From Mytilus californianus (taxonomy: Eukaryota; Mollusca; Bivalvia; Mytilida; Mytilidae): a DNA stretch of 64,000 nucleotides. Below, piece after piece: positions 1 to 12,798 of the stretch. Where the stretch lies: the NCBI RefSeq assembly GCF_021869535.1, contig NW_026262690.1, positions 63,000,995-63,064,994 of the forward strand. The letters run 5' to 3'. The position numbers were made by a program, and so were the translations under genes. The notes beneath the pieces are model-generated. The model did no database searches. It saw only the letters and a program-made list of their open reading frames with translations, and was not told the DNA's origin. Positions within the stretch are counted from its first letter, which is position 1; every line of letters starts with the position of its first letter.

Positions 1-330
1 GAGTGAGGTCACTATCGAACTTATGTAGACTTTGATAACATGGTTTTACCTATTCTCTTGTAACAATTTTAAAACTACTATTTGTGCTTATGCATCATAC
101 TTTATATGTCCGCAAATCTCAAGATTGTGTTTATGTTGATTGACACAAGACTGACATGCTGCTCAATTCGCGACTTTGATTTGTTATGCCCCGTCGACGA
201 TATACGATGGTCATTATATTTAAAAGTCTTTGCGTCCGTCTCTTTTTAGGATAAATGTTTTGGTCATAGTAGTTAAGTCTCCCAAACGAAGTTTGGGAAG
301 ACTTATTGTTTTTGCTCAGTTCTTATTATT

Positions 331-370
331 ATTCTTCTTCTTCTTCTTCTTCTTCTTCTTCTTCTTCTTC
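331..370 (+). repeat. (TTC)n microsatellite
   Basis: About 13 uninterrupted TTC/CTT units next to the left end of the 0.3-2.8 kb element. Confidence 0.95.
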
Positions 371-660
371 CGCCGCTTTTAAATTTGAACTTGTCCGCAC
401 CCGTTCTCCAAAACCGCTTGTCAGATTAACTTAGGGTTTCACAATATGTTAGACTAACATGTCTAGTGGTGCAATCAGGTTTTTGTTTGTGCAATGGGGT
501 TTATAAAGGGGTACTTTGAGGGGCAAAAAGAAAAGAGGGTTTTACTATAGAACCCTATGGGATTTTTTTTTTTAATTTTCAAATTATTATAAATTGAAAA
601 CCGTTTGCGATAGACACAATCTTTTTAATTGAAAATGTTCTAAATGATAAAGCCTATTAA

Positions 661-2735
661 ATGAAATACAGGGTTAGTCCCCAGGGGTCACCCCCACCCC
701 CTGCCATTTAAGAAAGTTCTAATACCTTGTAAGTGGTCAAGATCCCCACCCCTAAACCATATATATTTTGGTTTGTCATGCTAAGATGGTTTGAATGATA
801 TACAGGGTTAGTCCCCAGGGGTCAACCCGACCCCCTGTCATTTGAGAAAGTTCTAATATCTTGTAAATGGTCGAGATCCCCACCCCTAAACCATATATAT
901 TCTGGTTTGTCATGATAAAGCACATCAAATGTAATACAGGGTTAGTCCCCAGGGGTCACCCCCACCCCCTGCCATTTAAGAAAGTTCTAATATCTTTTAA
1001 GTGGTCAAGATCCCCACCCCTAAACCATATATATTTTGGTTTGTCATGCTAAGATGGTTTGAATGATATACAGGATTAGTCCCCAGGGGTCATCCCGACC
1101 CCCTGCCATTTGAGAAAGTTCTAATATCTTGTAAATGGTCGAGATCCCCACCCCTAAGCTATATATATTCTGGTTTGTCATGATAAAGCACATCAAATGA
1201 AATACAGGGTTAGTCCTCAGGGGTCACCCCCACCCCCTGCCATTTAAGAAAGTTCTAATATCTTCTAAGTGGTCAAGATCCCCACCCCTAAACCATATAT
1301 ATTATGGTTTGTCATGCTAAGATGGTTTGAATGATATACAGGGTTATTCCCTTGGGGTCATCCCGACCCTCTGCCATTTGAGAAAGTTCTAATATCTTGT
1401 AAATGGTCGAGATCCCCACCCCTAAACCATATATATTCTGGTTTGTCATGATAAACCACATCAAATGAAATACAGGGTTAGTCCCCAGGGGTCACCCCCA
1501 CCCCCTGCTATTGAAGAAAGTTCTAATATCTTGTAAGTGGTCAAGATCCCCACCCCGAAACCATATATATTCTGGTTTGTCATGCTATGATGGTTTGAAT
1601 GATATACAGGGTTAGTCCACAGGGGTCATCCCGACCCCCTGCCATTGAGAAAGTTCTAATATCTTGTAAATGGTCGAAATCCCCACCCCTAAACCATATA
1701 TATTCTGGTTTGTCATGATAAACCACATCAAATGAAATTCAGGGTTAGTCCCCAGGGGTCACCCCCACCCCCTGCCATTTAAGAAAGTTCTAATATCTTC
1801 TAAGTGGTAAAGATCCCCACCCCTAAACCATATATATTCTGGTTTGTCATGTGATGATGGTTTGAATGATATACAGGGTTAGTCCCCAGGGGTCATCCCG
1901 ACCCACTGCCGTTTGAGAAAGTTCTTATATCTTGTAAATGGTTGAGATCCCCACCCCTAAACCATATATATTCCTATTTGTCATGTCTCGAACATTTGAA
2001 TGACGTATACGGTCAGTCCCCAGGGGTTCCCCCCACCCCCCTGTTCTAATATCTTGTAAATGGTTGAGATCCCCACCCCTTAACCATATATATTCCTGTT
2101 CGTCATGTAATGAACATTTGAATGACGTATAGGGCCAGTCCCCAGGGGTTCCTCCCCACCCCCAATGTTCTAGTATCTTGTAAATGGTTTTACTATAGAA
2201 CCCTATGGGATTTTTTTTTTTAATTTTCAAATTATTATAAATTGAAAACCGTTTGCGATAGACACAATCTTTTTAATTGAAAATGTTCTAAATGATAAAG
2301 CCTATTAAATGAAATACAGGGTTAGTCCCCAGGGGTCACCCCCACCCCCTGCCATTTAAGAAAGTTCTAATACCTTGTAAGTGGTCAAGATCCCCACCCC
2401 TAAACCATATATATTTTGGTTTGTCATGCTAAGATGGTTTGAATGATATACAGGGTTAGTCCCCAGGGGTCAACCCGACCCCCTGTCATTTGAGAAAGTT
2501 CTAATATCTTGTAAATGGTCGAGATCCCCACCCCTAAACCATATATATTCTGGTTTGTCATGATAAAGCACATCAAATGTAATACAGGGTTAGTCCCCAG
2601 GGGTCACCCCCACCCCCTGCCATTTAAGAAAGTTCTAATATCTTTTAAGTGGTCAAGATCCCCACCCCTAAACCATATATATTCTGGTTTGTCATGCCAA
2701 GATGATTTGAATGATATACAAGGTTAGTCCCCAGG
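661..2735 (+). repeat. 134-bp tandem repeat array with alternating unit types
   Basis: ACAGGGTTAGTCCCCAGGGG recurs every 133-134 bases (668, 802, 936 and on). Two unit types alternate: one reads CACCCCCACCCCC, the next CATCCCGACCCCC. Each also holds GATCCCCACCCC and a CATATATATT box. Units near 2003 and 2126 are shorter and diverged. Confidence 0.9.
2186..2733 (+). repeat. Direct duplication of 538-1085 (offset 1648 bp)
   Basis: The unique block before the array (from TTTTACTATAGAACCC) and the first units recur 1648 bases downstream with few changes, up to about 2733 where the copy ends in unrelated sequence. Confidence 0.85.
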
Positions 2736-3117
2736 CATCACTAATGCATATAACTTTACTGGACCAAACCAATTTTCACTGGACGTTGCCCAATGTCAGG
2801 CGACCCTGGGAATTACGAATTATGGGAGCTTCGTTTGGGAGACTTCGTAACAGCATCCTGTTACAATCATTTCTTGTTTATGATGAAGTTGTAGTGTCAT
2901 CAACTTAAATACATTCTGTGGTTTCTCTGAAGATATAATCGACTTAAAACTAAGTACGCGTACAAGTTCTTTATTAAAAGATTACTATGTTTGATCATGT
3001 TTAAGTAAGGTTTTGACCCAAAATTTACTGTTCATAATTGAAATGTGACGGTGTGATCAGTATAAGAAGTTCACCATGAAGTTGTGATCAAATCAAGGTA
3101 AAACTGAGTACATATAT

Positions 3118-3395
3118 AAATCAGAAGATGTAATGTGAGTGCCAATGAGACAACTCTCCATCCAAGTCACAATGTATTAAAAGTTAACAATTATAGGTTA
3201 AAGTACGGTCTTCATCACGGAGCGTTAGCTCACACCAAACAGTAAACTATAAAGGGTCCCAAAATGACTATTGATAAACAATTTAAACGGGGAAACCAAC
3301 AGTCTACTCTAATACAAAACGAGAAAAACATATAAACCACACCAACAAACGACAACCACCGAATAACAGGCTCCTGACTTGAAACAGTATGCTTA
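3118..3395 (+). repeat. Interspersed repeat, GCCAATGAGACAACTCTCC family, copy 1
   Basis: Starts AGAAGATG and continues GTGCCAATGAGACAACTCTC, CAAACGACAACCACCGAAT and GGCTCCTGACTTG. At least nine copies occur in the window in both orientations, so it is a mobile-derived family. From memory it is abundant in Mytilus transcripts. Confidence 0.8.
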
Positions 3396-3528
3396 TTAAT
3401 ATGTAAACTTTTTAAGAGTTGTGTAAATATGTTTCAGGTCAAGTTTTAATTTCATTCTGATTAATAGAAGAGAGATGGCAATAGGTCACAAGTATCTATT
3501 TTTGATCGATTTCATGATAAAATTTTAC

Positions 3529-3905
3529 ATATAAAAAAGAAGATGTGGTATGATTGCCAATGAGACAACTCTCCACAAGAGACCAAATGACACAGAAATT
3601 AACAACTATAGGTCACCGTACGGCCTTCAACCATGAGCAAGGCCTATACCGCATAGTCAGCTATAAAAGGCCCCGAAATGACAATGTAAAACAATTCAAA
3701 CGAGAAAACTAACGGCCTAATTTATGTACAAAAAAATGAACGAATAACAAAGATGTAACACATAAACAAACGACAACCACTGAATTACAGGCTCCTGACT
3801 TGGGACAGGCATATACATACAAAATGTGGCGGGGTTAAACATGTTAGCGGGATCTCCCCCCCCCCCCCCCCAACCTGGGACAGTGGTGTAACAGTACAAC
3901 ATAAG
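3529..3905 (+). repeat. Interspersed repeat, GCCAATGAGACAACTCTCC family, copy 2
   Basis: The fullest copy here: AGAAGATGTGGTATGATTGC start, TATAAAAGGCCCCGAAATGA middle, GGCTCCTGACTTGGGACAGG, then a poly-C run at about 3857-3871. Confidence 0.85.
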
Positions 3906-4227
3906 AACGAACTATAAAAATCAGTTGAAAGAGGCTTAACTCATCAGATGGATAAAAATACAAATACTACAAATACAAGTGGGACGTGGCCGGGTACTTG
4001 TACATCCAACCAACAAAAAGACACTAAGTACAGATCTGAGAGTACTCGCAGTTACAGAATGTTGTCCGTATACACTGGGAACAGTATATCTAACAATATA
4101 TATGTTCCTGGTATACATTATGAAACTGAAATGTTACAAACCAATTTAGGAATAGTCAATGAAAATGTATACCTCAGTGGAATATTTTGAAAACAAACGA
4201 AACAATTATGATTCATTTTTTTCCAAA

Positions 4228-4555
4228 TATGAATAAGAAGATGTGGTATGAGTGCCAATGAGACAACTCTCCATCCAAGTCACAATGTATAAAAAGTTAA
4301 CAATCATAGGTTAAAGTACGGCCTTCAACACGGAGCCTTGGCTCACACCTAACAGCAAAGATATAAAGGGTCCCAAAAAAACAATTCAAACAGGAAAACC
4401 AACGGTCTTATTTATATAAAAAACGAGAAACATCTATGAACAACACCAACAAACGACAACCACTGAACAACCTTCACCCTAACCTGATACAGTAGTGTAA
4501 CATTACAACTTAAAAAGACACACAAATATCAATTGAAATGGCTTAACTTATAACA
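4228..4555 (+). repeat. Interspersed repeat, GCCAATGAGACAACTCTCC family, copy 3
   Basis: Same start and CAACAAACGACAACCACTGA segment as the previous copies. A much more diverged relative follows at about 4640-4885. Confidence 0.8.
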
Positions 4556-4904
4556 TAGACGTTACAGGTATTAATAAAAAAAAGATGAATAAGAGTGGTC
4601 CTTTTTGGTGCATCATTTATTCAAATACTTATGGCGCGATTGATCGCGATCGGTGCGATTGTCAAGGAGACAACTACATATCCACCATAGCCCATACATA
4701 GAAACAATCAACAACAAAAATTTGACAGACGGGTATCGATGCAAGCCTTGAATTACGGACCCATGACTCGAAACAGACAAACATAAAATGTCATAGTTTA
4801 AACATGTTTATGAACGAGCAATCATCCACAAAACTGTGACAAAGCTGAAACAGCACAAAAAAAGAATAACTTGTAAACATAGTTGAAAGGGCTCCATAGC
4901 AAAC

Positions 4905-5170
4905 TTAAGTTAGAGAACGGAAACAACAAAAATCAGCAATTTTTCCATATTTAAAAGGCATAACTCTAGAACAGTAAAAGTGACGCCACCCAAGTTCAAA
5001 CATGATCTGTGTTTTGTGGTAATAAGCATTGTGTACAAGTTTCATAAAATTTGGTTGAGTTAAACTAAAGTTAGAGAAGGAAACCAATTTCGGGACGTAC
5101 AGCGGGATAAGGGTAAAACTTAATGCCCCCTCCGCTAGGGTGGGAGCATAAAAATTATGATCATACAAAA
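4905..5170 (-). repeat. GCCATAGCGGAGGGGGC family element, reverse copy
   Basis: Reads in reverse the same text as 45712-46135: a GGAGGGGGCATTAAGTTTTA end and CTCTAACTTTAG...GTTATGAAACTTATACACAA units. The conserved hairpin end lies near 5130-5150. Confidence 0.75.
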
Positions 5171-5389
5171 TCTGAAGGTCTTTCAGATCACCAGTTTTGG
5201 AGTGTTGCACACAGTCCTTAGCATGATACAATTTCCTTAATTATACCTATTTTTATACATCTAAGCTTTCAAGTATACCGGTATGCTCTAGTCACGAGAA
5301 CTTTCAAAGTAGAAATGTTGTCTTTTAGTTAATATAACAGTTTAAAAGTTGTGTCTGTGCAGGTTAAATTAAAGATAAATATTTTTACC

Positions 5390-5760
5390 AAGTAGGATAT
5401 CCATTAAAATTTTCAAAGTTTGAACCATGATGAGGGGGCAAGGTCATATAATCTTCATGGAAAAGGAGACTTGCAAATGATAATACATTGATACAACTAC
5501 ATACCAAATATCATTGACTTAACATTAGGGGTTAATCTTAACCTGCTCTAATCACAAACTTGAACAATGTAAACTATGCAAAGCATTTGTCAATAAACAA
5601 TGGGGTGGAGCAAAATAATCTCCATGGAAATGAGATGTGCCAATGCCAACACATCTGCATACCAATTATCATTTACCAATCACTAATGGTTCCCATTATA
5701 CTGACCTAATCACAAACTAATACAATGTTGACACTGCCAATGGGAACAGCATGTATAAGT
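5390..5760 (+). repeat. Two-unit repeat of about 175 bp
   Basis: Two diverged units share CTAATCACAAACT, CAATGT and AATCTTCATGG/AATCTCCATGG blocks. No coding content; otherwise 5230-6190 shows nothing recognisable. Confidence 0.5.
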
Positions 5761-6194
5761 CTTACTTTATAGGTTTAAGACAAAAATGGGTAATGCCTCT
5801 AGTAATGGACTTCTGGTAATGACAATTCTTTTGATAATTAATGACCATGAAATTGTTATATTTTATTAAAATTATGTACCGTACATTTATAATGAAAATT
5901 TGCACATGAGCTATATTTTTTATCAACTTATTATCAGGAAAATACTATCTGACATTCTCAAAAAAACAAACTTGCAACTTACTGTGCATCAACATGAGCA
6001 GAACTTGAGAGAACTACTACCTACACCCAGAATTTTGTTTTTAATGTATTTAAAGGCTGTCGAACCAATATAACATGATTTATTAAATAGTTATGACCGG
6101 TTTTGAACTAACTTTCAGATACTCAGTCCAAGTTTTTTTTCATTGAAGTTGTGCTGTTACATCACTCACATGTAAGGGAACCATGGAGATTTGC

Positions 6195-6445
6195 AAACAT
6201 GTTTAACCCAGCACCATTCCAAATCTGTCTGTCCCAAGTCAGAAGCTTATAATTGAGTGGTGATCATTAGTCTTTTACTTTGTTCATAATTATTTGTTTT
6301 TTGGTTTGAATTGTTTCACATTTGTCATGTTGAGGCCTTTTAGGGCTAACTATATGGTATGTGTATTGATCATTGTTGAAGGTTGTACAGTGACCTATTG
6401 TTGCTTACATCTATATAATTTAGTCTCTGGTGATAGTTGGCTAAT
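6195..6445 (-). repeat. Interspersed repeat, GCCAATGAGACAACTCTCC family, reverse fragment
   Basis: GTCCCAAGTCAGAAGCTTAT and GAAGGTTGTACAGTGACCTA are the reverse complement of the family's end and middle. Confidence 0.65.
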
Positions 6446-6599
6446 TGGTAATCATATCAAATCTTTTTTTTTTATAAATTTATTTCATTCTGAGCAACAA
6501 GTGTTACAGGCAAGTTTCAATTGTCACTTACAGCTACTTTTCTGTCAGCATACGAGAAAATACCTCAAAAGTGACAATCAATGTTATTTTTGATATAAT

Positions 6600-9500
6600 A
6601 TAAATGTCACTTGAATTTTTGTCAGTAAATGAATAAAATACAGCAACTAATAATGGCTGGCTGATTGATAAAACATGACAAGGTATAAAATATTTATTAA
6701 CATATATAATCTATCAATTTGTTTGCAAAAATATTTCTCTATAATACAGTAATGACATGAATATGGTATGAAGTGTAAAAGAGACAAGGGTTGACTTACA
6801 AAAAAAAAAAAAACAAGCCATCAGAATTCAGTTGTCATCTGTATATACCCCTTGAAATTCATTTTCCCAATAAAAATTATTAAAAGTTGATCATTTCTCA
6901 GTAAAATTCAATACAAAAACAATTTACAACCAATTAAAATAAATTCATAACTTGCAGTTAAAATGTAATCATTAGTACATACCAGTATATCTAGAAAAAA
7001 ATATTGAATCAATTTTGAACAGAGTAGTGTCCCATCCCTCCCCCTAAGGATATTTAAAAAAAAAACACAAGTTTGAATATTGACATACACAATGTACATG
7101 TATTATGTAATTCTAAGATGAAAATCAAATTAAGTATCATTCATATATTAAATTTAAATCTAAACTTGTTTATCAGAAAGTACAGATATTAAATCACGTT
7201 TGGAATTGGTTCTATTTTACTGACCTATTATTAAGAATGTTTTCTTTTATTTAACCATAAATAAAGAGCAGTTAAAAATGTTCAGCACATTGATAAGTTC
7301 TGTAGCATAAAATATATCTAAACAGAGCAATGATGGAGATTCAATACAAAAATGACATTGCATTGAAGCAGACTATTGTTGCACATCATGATAAGTCATT
7401 GGGAAGGTTGGTACACTCGTCAGAGATGATTAATAAAAAAGAAAACAACAAGGATATGTACCCCTCTCACTTTCACTTTTCCATGTTCAGTGAACTGTGA
7501 AATTGGGTAAAACCATTAATTTGCATACTAGTATATAGTTTAAAAAGTTCACATCATAATGAACATTTGTGTGCTAAGTTTCAATTTGACCACAACATTG
7601 TTAACTACCTTAAATCGAAACTTCAACCTGATACAGTAGACCAAATGAGCAATGTACCGACCTGAATCAGAATGCCCCCTACTATCCTAGGTGGGACATT
7701 GTACCATGTAGCAATACCACTATCACAATGATTTGTCATGGTACATGTATGTGTCTGTCTGTACTGTTTATAGTGCTTCTTGTAAAAAAGACTTGCTTAT
7801 AAAGTCTCATTTGTAGTTTGGCAGGAAGTGTAACAGGTAATCCCTATATCATGCAAAATTAGACTGGCAAAATAAAAGAGAAATTTGTATTCCTTTCATT
7901 TGTTTTGTTATGGCAATAAACAGAGTGTCTGTTTCAGTTAATATTATCATAGGGGTAGTTCATACAATTTTATAGTTGAATATTTCTTACAGATTGCTTT
8001 CCAATTTCACCAGTGTTTCTTCAATAATAAAATACAAGTTGTTTATGCATATTTCTAAGGCAAATAAACAATTTGACCTTTGTACCATACAGTTTATTAC
8101 ATTTATATGTTAGCCTCAAACTCATTCTGTTCAATGGGATGTACTACATTGGAGTAATTTTCTTTGGTAAAAAGGCAACTTTTTAGAGAGGAAATATCTG
8201 TCCCCCATCCCCCAAAAAAGAGACATAGCTACCTACTTCTGCAAACTAAAACTGACTAGTATCAACAAAATGTACAAGGCAGAAAAACATATTTACAAAA
8301 TCAGATCATTTAAGTATGCTATAAATATAATAATATAGAGTAATAGAATTCATAATATAGTATTTACAATTAACAAAACATGTTTTAAATTATTCCTTTA
8401 TATATATATATACAAAAGTATTGCTGTAGATGTACATCACATCAACGATTCTATCACACATTACTCCCTTCAACAAGCTGCCAACAACTGCCATCAATTA
8501 CTTCAAAAAGAATATTGCTACAAAGGTTTTACTTTTTGGTTTAAAAAGAAAACTACACAGCAAAGAAGCTACTTAATCATATCAATACAAATGCCATTTC
8601 ACATTATTTTGAAAATCTGGGGATACCAAACTAATCTTTTTTATTTTTACATTTTCCCCACTTGAATTAAAACAAAAAATATGATTTGCTAGATTTTCAA
8701 ATTGATACTATTTCTTCAACTGAATCGACAATGAATTTTAAAACATATATTAAAACAAAAAAAGTGCTAAATTAAATCTTTATTTGTTGATATTAAAGAT
8801 GAGATCTTGGCATAGTTGTAAAGGGAGCTAATTCTGTTCAGGAATGATTAAATGTCAGTCAAAACAGAACAAATATTCTGACCTTTAAAAAAGAAATATC
8901 ACTATGTCTTGTTTAGCACAACTGGCAAAGTTTGGACCAAGACAAAGAAAAATATTTTTAATCATTTTTCTTCTCTGAAAAATTGGAGACGGAAAAATAG
9001 TCTTTCAGTTAACATTATATTTGCCTTGGAGTTATGCAATATCTGGTCATATTTTAACCCTGTTCATGTATAAAGCTTCATTATCCGAATCTATTAATAT
9101 GACAACTCACTTAAATATAAGTATAGGCATGATAAATATACACATATGAGACAAAATGGGCTTGTCAAAATTTAAGAAAAAAGTCTTTGGACTTCCTGGC
9201 ATTAGAGTGATCTACCTCTAGTTTTTTAGGATTACTATTGGGTCAGAGACAATTAACCCTGGCTGCAGATCAATACCCTCTGGTTACATCTTAAAAACTA
9301 CATCTATAACTATACTTTGAGATCATAAACATCTTTGTCTGTGTTAACAAGAAACACTATTATAATTTTTTCTATGACATACATAGATCTTTGATTCTTA
9401 ACAAATGCCTTCTGTACAAAAATAAATAAAAGTACTTATCATACAAATGTCAATGAACAATAAATAATTGCATATATCAAAAGAATAAAATATTCTTGAT

Positions 9501-11805
9501 TTGGCTCAAACATGATAAAATGCATGAAAACATGGCTTCAATAAATAAATAATGATCCATTTATAAACATATCCAATGAATACTAATGAAATGTACAACT
9601 TCACAACAAAATATTCGTGTAAAATTACAAGTTTGTTTAAAAAAAACAAGTAAAAACACCCTGATTTAAAAATTCAACTTAAAACTCAAGTAAAATACAG
9701 ACACAGTAATTATTCACCATACTGAGAAGTATATCATTGTAAGTAATATGGATGGATAATCTGTTCAGTATAGTAATCATACATTTGGTGTTACACAAAA
9801 TATTAGACTTTAGCATTTCAGTCAATACAGTATTTCACAGATAACAATTCTTAGGATCCAAATGTATTTAATACGTGGTTTTTGTATTTTTCACAGAGTA
9901 TACAAAAATTGTGGTTGTTAGTTTTCAAATTAGAAGAGTCAAAAAGTTACAAGAAAAAAAAAATCTCAACAAATATTTTATTATATACTATTTTCATATT
10001 CACTAGTATACCGAATGTAATTGCTTCTTTCAAATGCAGTAAATCTCCTTAAATTCCAGTCTTTTAAAAAAAAATGTTACACTGACCTGCAAAAAAAGAC
10101 ATTTTTTACAAACTACATTAATATGTCTTAACCATTTTGTTTTTCATTTTTCACTAGCAACAGGCTGTGGTTTAATGGTTTTGGCACCAATTGAAATTCT
10201 TAACTTTGTCAAAACTTTTAATTTACAAATTTAGATCTGCATAAGAACTGTTTAACTTGAGTCATTTTATGAATGCCTGCAACAGACTGAAAATCAACAA
10301 TTGTCAATACAAAGAAAAATGTAATCTGTTCCAAAACTAACGATTTTCAACATTTAAATGTATACATAGTATATGCAATTAATCCTTAGATAACACAAGA
10401 AAAATCATTATTTAAATGATTGCCTATATGTTTCCATTTCAAATCATTAAGTATATCATATTGAAGTTAAGTACAAATGTTAAACATGTATTTTTGCAGT
10501 TATTATACATGTAGCATGAATTTATTAAAAAAATTCTGTTTCCTTTGTGCTTTTTAATGCAAAAACAATAAGTGAAATCCCAGAACTTGATTTACATACA
10601 ATGGTTAAACAAGTATTATGCCCATACAATGTATTCATCTGAGGGCTGTCATCAAAACATGCTGTTAACAAGGCCAAAGCAAATGTATTTATAAATATTA
10701 GCAATGTACAGGCAAGCATAAGATTTGACTACTTGAATTAACAAGCTGAATGCACTTTTCTTTTTGAATAAAACATGTGACCATTTCAGCAGTTTTGAAC
10801 ATATTGCACAGTATCAAGTAGAATAAATCAATTGTTATTTGATTACCTTTATTTCAGCTTTACAAAATCAGTTTCAATTTTTCAGAATAACCAGTGAAAT
10901 AAGACAATGTATCTTAATAATTTTGCATCACCCTTGGAATATAGAATTTTTTTCCATTATCTTCATAGGGCTTTCTTTGTAGGTTCTACACATGACCTCA
11001 AAAATGTCTTTAAAATTCATTTGTTCATAAAGCATATGTTGGTTTTTACAAGTTAAATTTAAATGAGCTTTTATCAAATCTCATTACTCTTATGGTCATT
11101 TAAATTTAAGCACTTTCTAAATAGATATTATCTATCTTCCATTTCAAAGACACAAAATGTAATGTACTTTACCATATCACACAAATGTGTACCATCTACA
11201 TGTACGCACCTGAAGTATACAATAGCTCAGTTTGAACAAAAAACTGTATGTGCCATGTAAAATGCACAATTAAGCTTTAAATACAGTGTATAACAACTTT
11301 TGTGATAATACTTCTAGATTAAAACTTCAATCCCAACTTCAAATGTAAAGTTGGATTGTAAATGTAACAGCAAGGCATGAGCACTGACTAAGGCTTTGAT
11401 AAGCAACTACCTCGTCCATTTATAATCACATGTACAAAAATATGAAAAGTAGATTATTTTACACTTCTCAGCAAGAACAATTTAATGCATCTTACATGTA
11501 CTTGCACATGTATAAAACTAACAGTAGTACATAAAAAAATACAAACTGGTTTGGAATGTTTTATAAACTGGTTTGAATTTTAGGCACAATTAAGATGTGT
11601 CTTTATATGGCAGTACTCTGATGCCTTCTTATAATGTTTCAAAAACAACAAAATATAAAATCTCAACAGTCTATACATAACATGTCATAATGATTTTAAA
11701 TTAATATGAGAATTGCACAATATGGCATGGATGTGATTCACAACCACTACCGGCACCACTGTGAACAATGACACACTACAGATATGGTCTACAAATGTTT
11801 TTGTG
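6600..11805 (-). other. Repeat-poor 5.2-kb stretch, possible long 3' UTR of the SERTA gene
   Basis: No coding frame and none of the repeat families that fill the rest of the window are visible here. The minus strand is U-rich in A/U runs, and many AATAAA hexamers read on that strand, for example at 6693-6698 and 8093-8098. A continuous 3' UTR would explain the absence of insertions, but the end of transcription cannot be placed. Plain unique intergenic DNA is the alternative. Confidence 0.35.
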
Positions 11806-12537
11806 TCATGTCCCTACAAGAATTTGCATTATATTTTCAATTTCTTCTGGAAGAACTTCACCCTTACATGTAGAACTGTTTACTGAGGCATTGAACAAAG
11901 ATGCATAACTTTCTGTGATGACATTTGAGTGAACAGGGAACGAATGTATAACTTCTTCAGCACTAAGAGGTGTCAATTTCATGCTTGAGGCAAGAGTTGA
12001 GAAAATGTCAAAATCTGTCTGTGAGAAATCTAAATCTGCTAACATGTCTTCCACTTTTATTGGTGATGCTGAATGAAACTGATGAGATTGGAAAAAGTCA
12101 CTTTTATCACACCTTGTTCTATCATCATGAGGTTTCAATGCATTCGGTCCAGTACAAGAAACATTGGATAGTTCTACAAAAGTTTCTATTGGTGGTAGTG
12201 GACTTGTGGTTGCCTTCGATGTATTTAGCACATTTGTGTCATTTTGCAATATATGATCATGAGTTGCATGTAAATCTGGTAAAATGTCCATTGAAATGTC
12301 AGAATTGTCATCTAGTGAAAAAGAAGCACTGTCAGGTAAACTGGACTGCACTCCATCTTTTTGAAGTTCAACTTCAATGTGTTTCAGTGTATTGAGAATG
12401 AGAACAGATCTTAAAAGCGAAGGTTCAACTCTTTTCACAGGACTTGATTGCAGTTTGAACATTGAAATATCTAGTATTGACTGTCGCTGAAAAATTCCAG
12501 TTTCTGCAGGTTCATCAAATTTTCTTTTCAGTCCCAT
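11806..12537 (-). CDS. SERTA domain-containing transcriptional co-regulator
   Basis: The 243-aa protein is encoded in one uninterrupted exon. It begins MGLKRKFDE, a basic start like that of SERTAD proteins. Residues about 18-62 fit the SERTA domain: ILDISMFKL, then VEPSLLRSVLILNTLKHIE and VELQ. The last residues, EEIENIMQILVGT, resemble the acidic/hydrophobic C-terminal tail of the family. Known family members act in the nucleus, binding cyclin/CDK, E2F-DP or PHD-bromodomain partners. The middle is Ser/Thr-rich, low-complexity and probably disordered. Vertebrate SERTAD1-3 and CDCA4 also have a single coding exon behind a non-coding first exon, as here: a splice acceptor lies at 12566, 28 bases upstream of the ATG. 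The start is the first ATG after that acceptor. Which SERTAD paralogue it is cannot be told from sequence inspection; the family call is secure. Confidence 0.9.
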   Translation of the reverse strand: MGLKRKFDEPAETGIFQRQSILDISMFKLQSSPVKRVEPSLLRSVLILNTLKHIEVELQKDGVQSSLPDSASFSLDDNSDISMDILPDLHATHDHILQNDTNVLNTSKATTSPLPPIETFVELSNVSCTGPNALKPHDDRTRCDKSDFFQSHQFHSASPIKVEDMLADLDFSQTDFDIFSTLASSMKLTPLSAEEVIHSFPVHSNVITESYASLFNASVNSSTCKGEVLPEEIENIMQILVGT

Positions 12538-12565
12538 GTTGAATTTGTTGATTTAATTTCTAAGT
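12538..12565 (-). other. 5' UTR part of SERTA coding exon
   Basis: On the minus strand a pyrimidine-rich stretch ending TTATTTCAG stops at 12566, giving a good splice acceptor. The 28 bases after it run straight into the ATG at 12537, so the coding exon has a very short 5' UTR segment. Confidence 0.65.
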
Positions 12566-12798
12566 CTGAAATAACAATGATTGTACTTAAAAAAAACTTC
12601 ATATTATACATTTTAAAAACCTTTTTGTTCATGACACAGTGAAAAAAGATAATAGAAAAATATGACATGGACATTCTTTTCCTGCTCAATAGAACATTTA
12701 TTGGGGAATTTCTCTCTTCTACACTGTTTATCATGTGATTACCTCAATACCACTTTGTACCTTTCAAATGAAAGAGACTATCTTTTTTAATCAAACTA

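Larger units (their letters stand above)
275..2845. mobile_element. 2.6-kb element with 17-bp perfect inverted ends and internal tandem array
   Basis: AAGTCTCCCAAACGAAG at 275-291 is matched exactly in inverted orientation at 2829-2845. The left end continues into a hairpin (CCCAAAC-GAA-GTTTGGG) and a (TTC)n run at 331-370. The interior is mostly a 134-bp tandem array. No reading frame looks like a transposase, so it would be non-autonomous. No clear target duplication is visible. Confidence 0.6.

Noticed and set aside
867..2727. 60-100 codon frames in the 134-bp array
   Set aside because: Repeated translations of the array unit, present in both orientations.
11970..12395. 141-codon plus-strand frame
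   Set aside because: Antisense shadow of the SERTA coding exon.
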